NCBI GenBank assembly: GCA_020053735.1
Contig: JAGVMP010000007.1
Location: forward strand, 124,001-188,000
From: Pseudomonadota bacterium
GTDB taxonomy: Bacteria > Pseudomonadota > Gammaproteobacteria > Burkholderiales > Methylophilaceae
Direction of reading: 5' to 3'
Length of the DNA stretch: 64,000 nt
The translations under genes were made by a program, and so were the position numbers. Positions 51,836 through 60,086 of the stretch are shown in pieces; position 1 is the stretch's first letter; each line of letters begins with the position of its first letter. Below the pieces are notes generated by a model. The model was not told the origin of the DNA. It did no database searches and worked only from the letters and a program-made list of their open reading frames with translations.

Positions 51836-52633
51836 ATGCCTGCAAATACTAACAATCAGCCCATCGGCATTTTTGATTCTGGCGTAGGTGGCATTAGCGT
51901 GCTTAAGCACATTCACGCGTTGCTGCCGCATGAGGATTTGATTTACCTTGCTGATAGCAAATATGCGCCTTATGGCAACAAAACAGCACAAGAAATCACC
52001 CAGCGCTGTTTAATTTTATGTGACGATTTACTGCAAAAAAACGTTAAAGCCATCGTGGTGGCGTGCAATACGGCCACTGCCGCAGCGATTGACGAACTGC
52101 GTGAGACGTTTGATATTCCCATCATTGGTATGGAGCCAGCTGTTAAACCTGCTGCGGAAGCTAGTAAAAATGGTGTGATTGGCGTGCTGGCCACAGTGGG
52201 TACACTCAAAAGTGCGCAGTTTGCTGCGCTGCTAGAAAGTTACGGCCGCAACGTTAAAGTCGTCACGCAAGGCTGCGTCGGCTTGGTGGAATGTATTGAG
52301 CGCGGCGAGTTGGACGCACCTGAAACAAAAGCCTTAATAAGACTATACACCTCGCCGTTATTGGTTGATGGTGCCGATACCATAGTGTTGGGCTGTACGC
52401 ATTATCCGTTTATAAAAGAGGTGATTCAGGATGTTGTAGGTAGAGAAATTACACTCATTGATACTGGTGCAGCGGTGGCGAAACAACTAAAACGCCAGCT
52501 AGAAGAAAAGAGTTTGTTTTCAGTGGGCCAAGAAAAAACCGAAGTAAACTTTTGGACGAATAGTGAAGCAGGCAATGCCAGCCAGGTGATTAAAAATCTA
52601 TGGGGAAATCAGGTAGAAGTGCATCGGCTGTAG
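51836..52633 (+). CDS. murI: Glutamate racemase
   Basis: The 265-residue racemase supplies D-glutamate for peptidoglycan. Catalytic cysteines occur in VACNTATAAAI and LGCTHYPFI, and the N-terminus IGIFDSGVGGISVLKHI is diagnostic. Complete. It is divergently transcribed from the adenosyltransferase gene. Confidence 0.96.
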   Translation: MPANTNNQPIGIFDSGVGGISVLKHIHALLPHEDLIYLADSKYAPYGNKTAQEITQRCLILCDDLLQKNVKAIVVACNTATAAAIDELRETFDIPIIGMEPAVKPAAEASKNGVIGVLATVGTLKSAQFAALLESYGRNVKVVTQGCVGLVECIERGELDAPETKALIRLYTSPLLVDGADTIVLGCTHYPFIKEVIQDVVGREITLIDTGAAVAKQLKRQLEEKSLFSVGQEKTEVNFWTNSEAGNASQVIKNLWGNQVEVHRL

Positions 52634-52663
52634 CTTGAGGCTGCGAGATTTGTAGCTCAGCAG

Positions 52664-54298
52664 CTAGTATTGTTTAGTCGCTAACAATAAAACCCAGTCA
52701 CTGTCACCATCGCTGTTTTTGCCAGAGGGTGAGAACTTAAACTTACCCTTATTGATATAGGGCTTATCAGAAATAGCTTTTTTATCACCATTTGATGGGT
52801 CTATCCAGCTTGCATAAACCTCTGCTGAAAATCTTTGCATGTCGATGACGATTGGATTTTCGTCCAGCAAGTAATAAAGCGCGAGTGTCCCGTCGGGTGA
52901 AGCTGCAGCGGCTACAGCTGACTTTGTAGAAATCATTAAACTTAGTAAATTACTAAACCAACTTTTTGGTTGGCTAATGCCCTGTAAATTATACCAAGGT
53001 AAATTTTGTAAAAATCGCTTTGCAGCAGCCAGTTGGCTAGAACCTATAAGCTGCATGGCCTCATTCCAGGGCAAATTTCCCCAATTGTTTCCGCCGGGAG
53101 ATTTGCCAAAAGGTCTGTCAGCTTGATTCACTTGCCAAACGCCGTTAGCCCCATAAGTATGGCCAGCACAGCCGCTATTTAATAAGTGCGCCCAAAAAGC
53201 TTGCCTGACATCGCGCGTAGTGACTGTGGGTGAAATGCTAAGCGCCTCGTAACGCGCTTCTGCGCTAATTACTGGCATGATAGGCTTGGAGTTCCAGCCT
53301 TCACTGGCCTTTGCAGCGTGTAACTCGGTGAGGTTGCTATGCCCAGTTTGCTGCATTTCAAAATCTAATAAATTTGGGTCATCCACAGATTCCCGTGCGC
53401 TTTGATGAGGGTGCGTGGTGATTAAGCGTTGAAATCCATCTATTTGTTTAATGAAGCGAATGACTTTGGTCCATTCGCGTTTTAATAATAGTTTTTCATT
53501 TTGTTTGTCATCAGATAAATACCAAGGCATGGTTTGTTCACCAGAAGCAGCCCACACCACTGGCAATGCCCCCCATCGGGCGATGATATAACGCCAATGC
53601 TGCTTCATTTTTTCGATACCTAGCCAAGGCAGGTGGAATCCCCAACTGCCAAGTATGCACGGTACGATGCTTTGATCTACCAAGTGCATGATGCGTCTAT
53701 CCGCAGCATCAAAAAATTCTGGGTTGATACACGAGTAATCTTGCTGCCATGGAAATCCTGTTTCATTTGTGCCACGTTCGTCAAATGCTGGCATGTCGGG
53801 GTAGAGTCCTGCAACAATCTGCACCACATTAAAACCTTTGTTTTTGCGGTCATCTGTAATTTTTTTAAATTGTTCTGGCCATGCCAGCCTTTTGCAAAGC
53901 CCCATCCACCAAGTGTCGCCAAGCCAAAAGAAAGGCGTTCCATCTGCATGAGAAAAATGCCGATGATCATCTGCGACGCGCAACGCACCATGGCGAAAAA
54001 GGGGATTGTTCCCAGAGTAAGCTAAGATGTCTATCTCACCACTGACTTGATGCAAGCTTTCATTGCTTGTGTCACTGCATTCAGTTACATAGCGATGAAG
54101 GCCTAAAACTGCAGATGAATAGCGAAAACGCCAAGTGTTGTTACCAGCCCAAAATGCAGGGATTCGAACAGTGCGGCCAGCAGGATCGCTAAAAATCGCA
54201 TCGAGTTCAACTTCATTAAATGGATCAGCATAGTGCTTGGATGAGCTAAGCGTGATTTCTATAAACTCGTTCGCGTTTGTACTTTTGATGATAGGCAT
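52664..54298 (-). CDS. DUF5060/DUF4038-type glycoside hydrolase-like protein
   Basis: The 544-residue protein has an N-terminal beta domain (about 1-95) resembling DUF5060. A TIM-barrel-like DUF4038 domain follows (about 95-430) with FFWLGDTWWMGLCKRL, and then a C-terminal beta domain. Family members act on plant or glycan side chains (for example apiosidases). No signal peptide is visible, so it would act in the cytoplasm unless the true start differs. It lies beside the LRR-kinase gene on the same strand. Substrate unknown. Confidence 0.75.
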   Translation of the reverse strand: MPIIKSTNANEFIEITLSSSKHYADPFNEVELDAIFSDPAGRTVRIPAFWAGNNTWRFRYSSAVLGLHRYVTECSDTSNESLHQVSGEIDILAYSGNNPLFRHGALRVADDHRHFSHADGTPFFWLGDTWWMGLCKRLAWPEQFKKITDDRKNKGFNVVQIVAGLYPDMPAFDERGTNETGFPWQQDYSCINPEFFDAADRRIMHLVDQSIVPCILGSWGFHLPWLGIEKMKQHWRYIIARWGALPVVWAASGEQTMPWYLSDDKQNEKLLLKREWTKVIRFIKQIDGFQRLITTHPHQSARESVDDPNLLDFEMQQTGHSNLTELHAAKASEGWNSKPIMPVISAEARYEALSISPTVTTRDVRQAFWAHLLNSGCAGHTYGANGVWQVNQADRPFGKSPGGNNWGNLPWNEAMQLIGSSQLAAAKRFLQNLPWYNLQGISQPKSWFSNLLSLMISTKSAVAAAASPDGTLALYYLLDENPIVIDMQRFSAEVYASWIDPSNGDKKAISDKPYINKGKFKFSPSGKNSDGDSDWVLLLATKQY

Positions 54299-54365
54299 TG
54301 AGTTTAATGTGAATGCGTAGAAAAATTATTTGAACACAAACTACATGATTTAACAAAGTATTATG

Positions 54366-55637
54366 TCAATTGGCAGAGTCAGTATTACAGCGATTAAGCA
54401 ATTCCTGTGACAACACCTCTAAAGCGCAAGCCTCAATCTTTAATATTTTTTGCGTTAATACTGGATTATCTACAGGCAGAAAAGACGCACCACCCAAGTC
54501 ACTCAACACGACTTTTTGTGGCAAGGCTTTATTGGAGCGCCATAAAATATTATGTGCATATAAATCCCCATGCATTAAGCCCTGCTGATGTAAGTGCATG
54601 ACTGCATTTGTAACACCTTGCATAATATGCTGCACTTCTTCAAAGCTTAGTTTTAAGTCTTTCCCATACACATCGCGCGTACAACTATCGAAACTGGGCG
54701 GGTTTGCCAGCACTTTTAAATTAGCATCCAACAAAGGCATCACCAAGCCCAACATACCTTGTGGGTGATTGTTAATGACACCTTTTATGCCAACCAAATT
54801 AGCATGTTCTCCAGCCAATATATTGGCGTGCATTTCGCAGCGCGGTAGCCCGTCACTGGTGAGTTCGCTTTTAAACAGCTTCACTGCCACAGCCTCTGCT
54901 GTTTGGTTTCGCTGCCACATGGCACGGTAAGTTATACCTGAAGCACCTTGCCCTAGCACATGTTCTAATGTGAGCGTTTGCCAGTCGATATAATTGACTT
55001 GATGTTGGCGGATTAATTTTTGCTCAACTTTGTCACAAAATGGGTTGCCTGCGTAGGCGAGCCAAGTGAGGTTAGGTAAATCAAATAAAAAATTGGGCAG
55101 GGCATTAAATTGATTGGCCGATATTCTTAATAACTCCAAGGCGTGACAATTTGCCATGCTGTTTGGCAAAACGGTGAGTTGGTTACCAGCCAGCATCAAT
55201 TTTTGTAATTGACGACACTCGCCCAGTGCATTGGGTACCGCCTCTAGTGCGTTATCCGTCACAATCAACCAGCGCAAAGTTGCGGTCGGGATAGCGCATT
55301 CTGGAATATGCTTGATTTGATTCGCTTTAAAGCCAATCATGCTCAAATTTTGGCATTCACCCAGCACTTCTGGCAGATGCGTAAACTGGTTGGATGAGCA
55401 AAATAAAATGCGCAGTTTTTTTAGGCGGTTCAGGTCGGTTGGTAATGTAGTAAGCGCGTTGCCTGTCAGGTCTAGTATTTCTAGGCTATCGGCTAAATCG
55501 AGGATTTCTGGCGGAAAATGGGTTAAACCGCAAGATAACTTAAGTTGCTTAGCACCTTGCAGTTTGCCCGTTTTAAATTGGGCTAAAGTATGGTCTTTTG
55601 ATTGAACGGGTTGAATAAGTTGAATGGATTGAAGCAA
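54366..55637 (-). CDS. Leucine-rich repeat protein kinase
   Basis: The 423-residue protein fuses about seven leucine-rich repeats (about 28-200, each like LEILDLTGNALTTLPTDL) to a short protein-kinase domain (about 222-420). Kinase motifs are present: G-loop GQGASG (229-234), ATP-anchoring Lys253 in AVKLF, catalytic loop HGDLYAHN (356-363, with HGD in place of HRD) and DLGG (380-383, in place of DFG). The C-lobe after DLGG is brief, so the kinase is truncated relative to Ser/Thr kinases. No membrane segment is seen. The target is unknown. Confidence 0.85.
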   Translation of the reverse strand: MLQSIQLIQPVQSKDHTLAQFKTGKLQGAKQLKLSCGLTHFPPEILDLADSLEILDLTGNALTTLPTDLNRLKKLRILFCSSNQFTHLPEVLGECQNLSMIGFKANQIKHIPECAIPTATLRWLIVTDNALEAVPNALGECRQLQKLMLAGNQLTVLPNSMANCHALELLRISANQFNALPNFLFDLPNLTWLAYAGNPFCDKVEQKLIRQHQVNYIDWQTLTLEHVLGQGASGITYRAMWQRNQTAEAVAVKLFKSELTSDGLPRCEMHANILAGEHANLVGIKGVINNHPQGMLGLVMPLLDANLKVLANPPSFDSCTRDVYGKDLKLSFEEVQHIMQGVTNAVMHLHQQGLMHGDLYAHNILWRSNKALPQKVVLSDLGGASFLPVDNPVLTQKILKIEACALEVLSQELLNRCNTDSAN

Positions 55638-55665
55638 TCTAGATTAATGGTGCGAAATGACTTTA

Positions 55666-55854
55666 TTAGTGCTGCAAAATCACTTGGCCTGCTTTAAGTT
55701 TGTATTTCGTGCTGCAATAGGGGCACGCCACTTCGCCAGTTTTGGTAATATCTAAAAATACACGTGGATGCGAAGACCAAGCTGCCACTGCTGCAGTAGG
55801 GCAGTGCAGCGGCAGGTCTTTGGCGGTGATTTCTATTTCTTTGGCATCGGACAT
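55666..55854 (-). CDS. CHCC-type zinc-finger domain protein
   Basis: The 62-residue protein carries LHCP...HPRVFLDI...GEVACPYCSTKY, the C-x-H-x-C-x2-C arrangement of the zf-CHCC family related to the mitochondrial complex I subunit NDUFS6. In Betaproteobacteria this gene commonly follows ilvE, as here; the role is not established. Confidence 0.88.
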   Translation of the reverse strand: MSDAKEIEITAKDLPLHCPTAAVAAWSSHPRVFLDITKTGEVACPYCSTKYKLKAGQVILQH

Positions 55855-55870
55855 ATGTTTTATCTTAGAA

Positions 55871-55966
55871 CCGTCATTGCGAGTCTAAGGTTTTAACTTA
55901 GGCGAAGCAATCCAGAAAGGTTGATTGTACTGGATTGCCACGTCGCTTTGCTCCTCGCAATGACGG
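55871..55966. repeat. CCGTCATTGCGAG-type inverted repeat, second copy
   Basis: CCGTCATTGCGAG at 55871-55883 is matched inversely by CTCGCAATGACGG ending at 55966. Inner arms GCGAAGCAATCCA and TGGATTGC pair as well. It lies between ilvE and the zinc-finger gene and is more diverged than the copy at 49695-49774. Confidence 0.8.
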
Positions 55967-55986
55967 TTTTATGTGTTAAATTGCAT

Positions 55987-56934
55987 TTAAACCAGCGTCA
56001 GCCAATCTGCATGTTTAGCTGATTTACCTTTAACCACATCAAAATACAAGGCTTGTAATTTCTCGGTAATCGGGCCGCGTGTGCCGCTGCCAATATTACG
56101 GTTATCCAGCTCGCGAATTGGAGTGACTTCAGCCGCAGTGCCAGTAAAAAAAGCTTCGTCGGCAGTATAAACTTCGTCACGGGTGATGCGTTTTTCGATG
56201 ACTTCCAGGCCGATTTCTTTGGCCAATTGCACAATGGTATCGCGAGTAATGCCTTCTAACGCGCTGGTTAAATCGGGCGTATAGAGCTTGCCTTTACGGA
56301 TGATAAAAATATTTTCGCCGGAACCTTCGGCCACAAAGCCATCTACATCCAGCAGCAAGGCTTCATCGTAGCCATCTTGCGCCGCTTCTTGGTGCGCTAA
56401 AATACTATTCATGTAATTGCCATTGGCTTTGGCTTTGCACATGGTGATATTTACATGATGACGCGAAAATGAAGATGTCTTTACGCGTATGCCTTTGGTG
56501 AGCGCTTCGTCACCCATATAAGCGCCCCAGCTCCAAGCCGCGCAAATGACGTGGGTTGACAGCGTTTTAGCAGCAATGCCCATTGCCTCTGCACCATAAA
56601 ATGCCATCGGGCGAATGTAGGCAGATTCCAATTTGTTTTCACGCACTGCCGCTTTTTGTGCTTCCATGATTTCTTGCTTAGTAAACGGCATTTTCATTTG
56701 CAAAATGTGTGCGCTATTGAACAGGCGGTCAGTATGATCTTGCAAGCGGAAAATAGCTGCGCCTTTATCTGTTTTATAAGCGCGGACGCCTTCAAACACG
56801 CCCATGCCGTAATGCAAGGTGTGCGTTAATACGTGAGTGGTGGCGCTGCGCCAATCGACCAATTTGCCGTCATACCAAATAACGCCGTCGCGGTCCGCCA
56901 TTGAGCCATTGGTTTTAGTACCAGGTATTGCCAT
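55987..56934 (-). CDS. ilvE: Branched-chain amino acid aminotransferase
   Basis: The 315-residue PLP enzyme performs the last step of valine, leucine and isoleucine synthesis. Visible are VIWYDGKLVDWRSATTHVLT, HYGMGVFEGVRAYKTD, KANGNYMNSILAHQEA (with the PLP-lysine region), GYDEALLLDVDGFVAEGSGE and FFTGTAAEVTPI. Class IV fold, full length. Confidence 0.96.
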   Translation of the reverse strand: MAIPGTKTNGSMADRDGVIWYDGKLVDWRSATTHVLTHTLHYGMGVFEGVRAYKTDKGAAIFRLQDHTDRLFNSAHILQMKMPFTKQEIMEAQKAAVRENKLESAYIRPMAFYGAEAMGIAAKTLSTHVICAAWSWGAYMGDEALTKGIRVKTSSFSRHHVNITMCKAKANGNYMNSILAHQEAAQDGYDEALLLDVDGFVAEGSGENIFIIRKGKLYTPDLTSALEGITRDTIVQLAKEIGLEVIEKRITRDEVYTADEAFFTGTAAEVTPIRELDNRNIGSGTRGPITEKLQALYFDVVKGKSAKHADWLTLV

Positions 56935-57045
56935 GTTGCTATACTCTCAAAAACTAAAAACGTTATTGTAAACTAAGCGGTGAATTTAAGGCTTATGTTA
57001 GAATCAAAACATATCAATTAAAGTCATGAAATTAGGAATTTTTGT

Positions 57046-57615
57046 ATGAAAAAGTTATTCGTTTTTGCAATGTTGTTGGTGTTGACTGCATGCTCACCAA
57101 AACCTACCACCTTTGTCGCCACCGATATCACTGGCGCAGATTTTAATAAGCCACTTAACTTAACTGATCACCTAGGCAAAAAGCGCACCATGAGCGACTT
57201 TGCGGGCAAAGTGGTCGTGCTGTTTTTTGGTTATACGCATTGCCCAGATGTGTGCCCAACCACGATGGTGGAGCTGAAAAATACCATGAAACTGCTGGGT
57301 GATAAGTCGGATGAGGTACAAGTGTTGTTTATAACGGTAGATCCGCAACGCGATACGCAAGAAGTGCTTGCACAATTTGTACCGTCATTTGATAAGCGCT
57401 TTATTGGCTTGTGGGGTAGCTTGCAAGAGACAGCTGAAACGTTGGGTAACTTTAAAATTTATTTCGCTAAAGTGCCAGGTAAAACTGCAACTGATTACAC
57501 TATAGACCATAGTTCTGGCATGTATGTGTTTGATAAACAAGGAAAAATAAGACTTTACACTAGCTTTGGCCAAAAGCCAGCGGATATTGCCAGTGATATT
57601 GAAAAGCTGCTGTAG
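57046..57615 (+). CDS. SCO1/SenC-family copper chaperone lipoprotein
   Basis: The 189-residue thioredoxin-fold protein has a lipobox LTAC (Cys16). The copper-binding CPDVC (Cys66 and Cys70) and His155 in YTIDHSSGMYV form the three-ligand site of SCO proteins. They help insert copper into cytochrome c oxidase. It is a single gene ending at a strong terminator; no oxidase genes are in the window. Confidence 0.93.
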   Translation: MKKLFVFAMLLVLTACSPKPTTFVATDITGADFNKPLNLTDHLGKKRTMSDFAGKVVVLFFGYTHCPDVCPTTMVELKNTMKLLGDKSDEVQVLFITVDPQRDTQEVLAQFVPSFDKRFIGLWGSLQETAETLGNFKIYFAKVPGKTATDYTIDHSSGMYVFDKQGKIRLYTSFGQKPADIASDIEKLL

Positions 57616-57640
57616 TCTTAAGACAATGTGGCGCAAATAA

Positions 57641-57667
57641 AAAAAGGGAGCAAATGCTCCCTTTTTT
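57641..57667. terminator. Bidirectional terminator
   Basis: AAAAAGGGAGC-AAAT-GCTCCCTTTTTT, a strong hairpin with A- and T-runs on its sides, lies between the convergent SCO and DUF805 genes. Confidence 0.93.
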
Positions 57668-57683
57668 AATGAGTAGACTTTAT

Positions 57684-58019
57684 TTAGTTTGCTGGTGGAG
57701 CACCATATTTGTTATCCGCTGCATCGCCTGGTTGGGCACAAACATAAATTAAATAAATCCAGCCCAAAATTGGAATTAGACCAAGCAGTTGTAACCAGCC
57801 ACTTTTGTTGACATCGTGCAAGCGGCGAGCGCCGACTGCCAATGAAGGTATTAACGTGGCAAGCGAAAATGCCCAAGAAACGTAGCTGCCCACCACTTCT
57901 AAAACCAAGGCACCAACCGCGCAAAATAGTACGAACCACCAAAATTCTGGGCGTTTCGCGCGGCCCTCAAAATCTGCATATTTGGTAAAGCACAGTTTAA
58001 CTGCATCAACAAAAGACAT
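57684..58019 (-). CDS. DUF805 membrane protein
   Basis: From ATG 58019 (AAGGGG six to seven bases upstream) the product is 111 residues. It has the family N-terminus SFVDAVKLCFTKYADFEGRA, the RRLHDVNKSGW motif and about three membrane helices. DUF805 proteins are inner-membrane proteins of unknown function. The frame is open 17 codons further, but without family similarity. Confidence 0.87.
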   Translation of the reverse strand: MSFVDAVKLCFTKYADFEGRAKRPEFWWFVLFCAVGALVLEVVGSYVSWAFSLATLIPSLAVGARRLHDVNKSGWLQLLGLIPILGWIYLIYVCAQPGDAADNKYGAPPAN

Positions 58020-58093
58020 ATTTATCCCCTTATAAAATGAATTGTGGCAACAGCAAACGTAACTTAACACACATTTTTAAAAGTAGGTAAAAG

Positions 58094-58798
58094 CTACATG
58101 CGATGTAGCTGTGGGGATAGCAGTTTTAGCTCTTTCTCTGCTGCCTTGTAGTTGGGAAACAGCTGCTCCACCACCGCATAAAATTTAGCAGAGTGATTCA
58201 TTTGCTTTAAATGCGCTAGTTCGTGGCAGATGACATAATTAATAATCTGCGGCGGCGCTTGCAACAAGCGCCAGCTTAGCCGCACTTCACCGCGACTATT
58301 GCAACTGCCCCAGCGCGATTGTGCGTTGGACAAGGTAAGCGGCGGTGTGGGCACACCAAGCTTCGCAGCAAACACTTCCACGCGTCGTGCAAAGTCTAAA
58401 GCAGCTTGCTTTTTATACCACATTAACACCATGCGACTACAGGCCTTATGGATATTGACTTGTGGGGCATGTATTGCAAGCTTGTTACGTTCAAAGTGGG
58501 TAGTTTTTTTAACATCAGGCACCAATTTAAGCTGAATATCTTGCCCTAAATACAGTAAATGTTCGCCATCCACCCACTGTATTTTCTCTATTTGGTTGGC
58601 TTCACGCGCTTGCAGTTTGGTTAAAATCCAGTTGGATTTTTCTTGCAGAATTTGATTGAGCTGAAATTCAAAAATACGTTTTGGCGCATGCACCACTAAA
58701 CCGTTTTCTGTGATTTTTAGGCCCACTGTGCGGCGTGGACGACGTTCTAACAGATAAGAAATCGTTTCGCCGTTTGAAAAAGTTAAGCTTTGCTGCAT
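58094..58798 (-). CDS. YgjP-like (DUF45) metallopeptidase
   Basis: The protein has an N-terminal beta-rich part and the C-terminal zinc motif CHELAHLKQMNHSAKF (HExxH plus a distal His), preceded by SRWGSCNSRGEVRLSWRLLQ. It belongs to the M48-like DUF45/YgjP family of soluble peptidases with unknown substrate. ATG 58798 gives 234 residues. A GTG at 58819 overlapping the plsC stop is an alternative start that would couple the two genes. Confidence 0.88.
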   Translation of the reverse strand: MQQSLTFSNGETISYLLERRPRRTVGLKITENGLVVHAPKRIFEFQLNQILQEKSNWILTKLQAREANQIEKIQWVDGEHLLYLGQDIQLKLVPDVKKTTHFERNKLAIHAPQVNIHKACSRMVLMWYKKQAALDFARRVEVFAAKLGVPTPPLTLSNAQSRWGSCNSRGEVRLSWRLLQAPPQIINYVICHELAHLKQMNHSAKFYAVVEQLFPNYKAAEKELKLLSPQLHRM

Positions 58799-58818
58799 CA
58801 CAATGTTAACTGCTCTCA

Positions 58819-59523
58819 CTATAATTTAACCATTTCGGCCTCAATCCAATCTTCGACTTGTTGGTTGAGTGCGTCTGTTTTTAAATCTGCCGTTTCAATT
58901 GGCTTACCGATGCTCAGCGTAATTGTACCCGGCTTTTTTATAAATGCATTTTTGCGCCAAAACAGGCCTGCGTTGTGCGCAACGGGGACTACCGTACTTT
59001 GTGTATGTGTGGCTAACCAAGCGCCTCCAATATGATATTTGGCGCGTTGCCCAGGCGCGATACGTGTGCCTTCTGGAAAAATCACCACAAATAATCCTTT
59101 TTTTAGTCTATCTTTGCCGTGAGCGACCAGTTTTTTAAGCGCTTCACGACCTGCACTGCGATCAATCGGAATCGCTGAAAGCGCAATCCACGCCCAGCCT
59201 AAAAATGGAATATATAACAGCTCACGTTTCATCACCCATATTTGTGGTGGAAAAATCACTTGCAATGCAATCGTTTCCCATGCCGATTGGTGTTTGCACA
59301 AGATGATGGAAGGATGGTTGGGAATGTTCTCGCGACCGCGCACCTCAAAACCCAAGTTGCAGGTAACTTTCAACCAAAACAAGGCGCAATGCGCCCAGTA
59401 ACTGGCCATGCGGCAACGTGCAACGTTGCTGAGCGGGAACATTAAAATGACAAGCATGGCGAAAATTGGCGTGATGATGAGCATGCCAAGAAAAAACAAA
59501 AGGGAGCGTAGCCAAATAATCAT
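58819..59523 (-). CDS. plsC: 1-acyl-sn-glycerol-3-phosphate acyltransferase
   Basis: The product from ATG 59523 is about 234 residues with one N-terminal membrane helix. The catalytic block is LCKHQSAWET (HxxxxE in place of the usual HxxxxD), followed by FPEGTRIAPGQRAKY. It forms phosphatidic acid. The frame is open to 59556 but would begin at TTG inside gmhB, so ATG 59523 is preferred. It follows gmhB. Confidence 0.9.
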   Translation of the reverse strand: MIIWLRSLLFFLGMLIITPIFAMLVILMFPLSNVARCRMASYWAHCALFWLKVTCNLGFEVRGRENIPNHPSIILCKHQSAWETIALQVIFPPQIWVMKRELLYIPFLGWAWIALSAIPIDRSAGREALKKLVAHGKDRLKKGLFVVIFPEGTRIAPGQRAKYHIGGAWLATHTQSTVVPVAHNAGLFWRKNAFIKKPGTITLSIGKPIETADLKTDALNQQVEDWIEAEMVKL

Positions 59524-59539
59524 AACAGCAACATGAGAC

Positions 59540-60082
59540 TTACAAGTCTTCGCCAATAATGTGCTGCGTGGCCTCTACCAAATCAGCAAAAATGAGTGTG
59601 CCTTTTGGCAAGCTACCTTGTGCGAGCGTTTCTTCGCCTTTGCCAGACCGCACCAGTATTGGCTTACAGCCTGCATCATGGAAAGCTTGTAAATCGCGTA
59701 GTGAATCACCTACCGCATAAACCTCACCCAAATTCACTGAGAATCGGCGCGCAATATCTTCCACCATGCCAGTTTTTGGTTTGCGACAACTACAATTGTC
59801 ATCTGCGGTGTGCGGGCAATAAAACAGCGCATCGATGCGACCGCCCATTTGTGCCAACGCACGATGCATTTTGTCGTGAATGGCATTTAGTGTCGCCATA
59901 TCGTAAAGCCCGCGCCCAACGCCAGATTGATTGGTGGCTAAGGCCACGCGAAAGCCCGATTGGTTGAGTAGCGCAATCGCTTCTAGGCTGCCTGGCAGCG
60001 CAATCCACTCGTTCGGGTTCTTGATGAAATTGGCGGAGTCTTGATTGATAACACCGTCTCTATCTAAAATAACGAGCTTCAT
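59540..60082 (-). CDS. gmhB: D-glycero-beta-D-manno-heptose-1,7-bisphosphate 7-phosphatase
   Basis: The 180-residue HAD phosphatase acts in ADP-heptose synthesis for lipopolysaccharide core. Motif I is ILDRDGVINQDS, with VALATNQSGVGRGLYD, the zinc-loop cysteines in FYCPHTADDNCSCRKPKTGM and AVGDSLRDLQA. It is placed between glyS (4 bp gap) and plsC. Confidence 0.94.
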   Translation of the reverse strand: MKLVILDRDGVINQDSANFIKNPNEWIALPGSLEAIALLNQSGFRVALATNQSGVGRGLYDMATLNAIHDKMHRALAQMGGRIDALFYCPHTADDNCSCRKPKTGMVEDIARRFSVNLGEVYAVGDSLRDLQAFHDAGCKPILVRSGKGEETLAQGSLPKGTLIFADLVEATQHIIGEDL

Positions 60083-60086
60083 TGGC

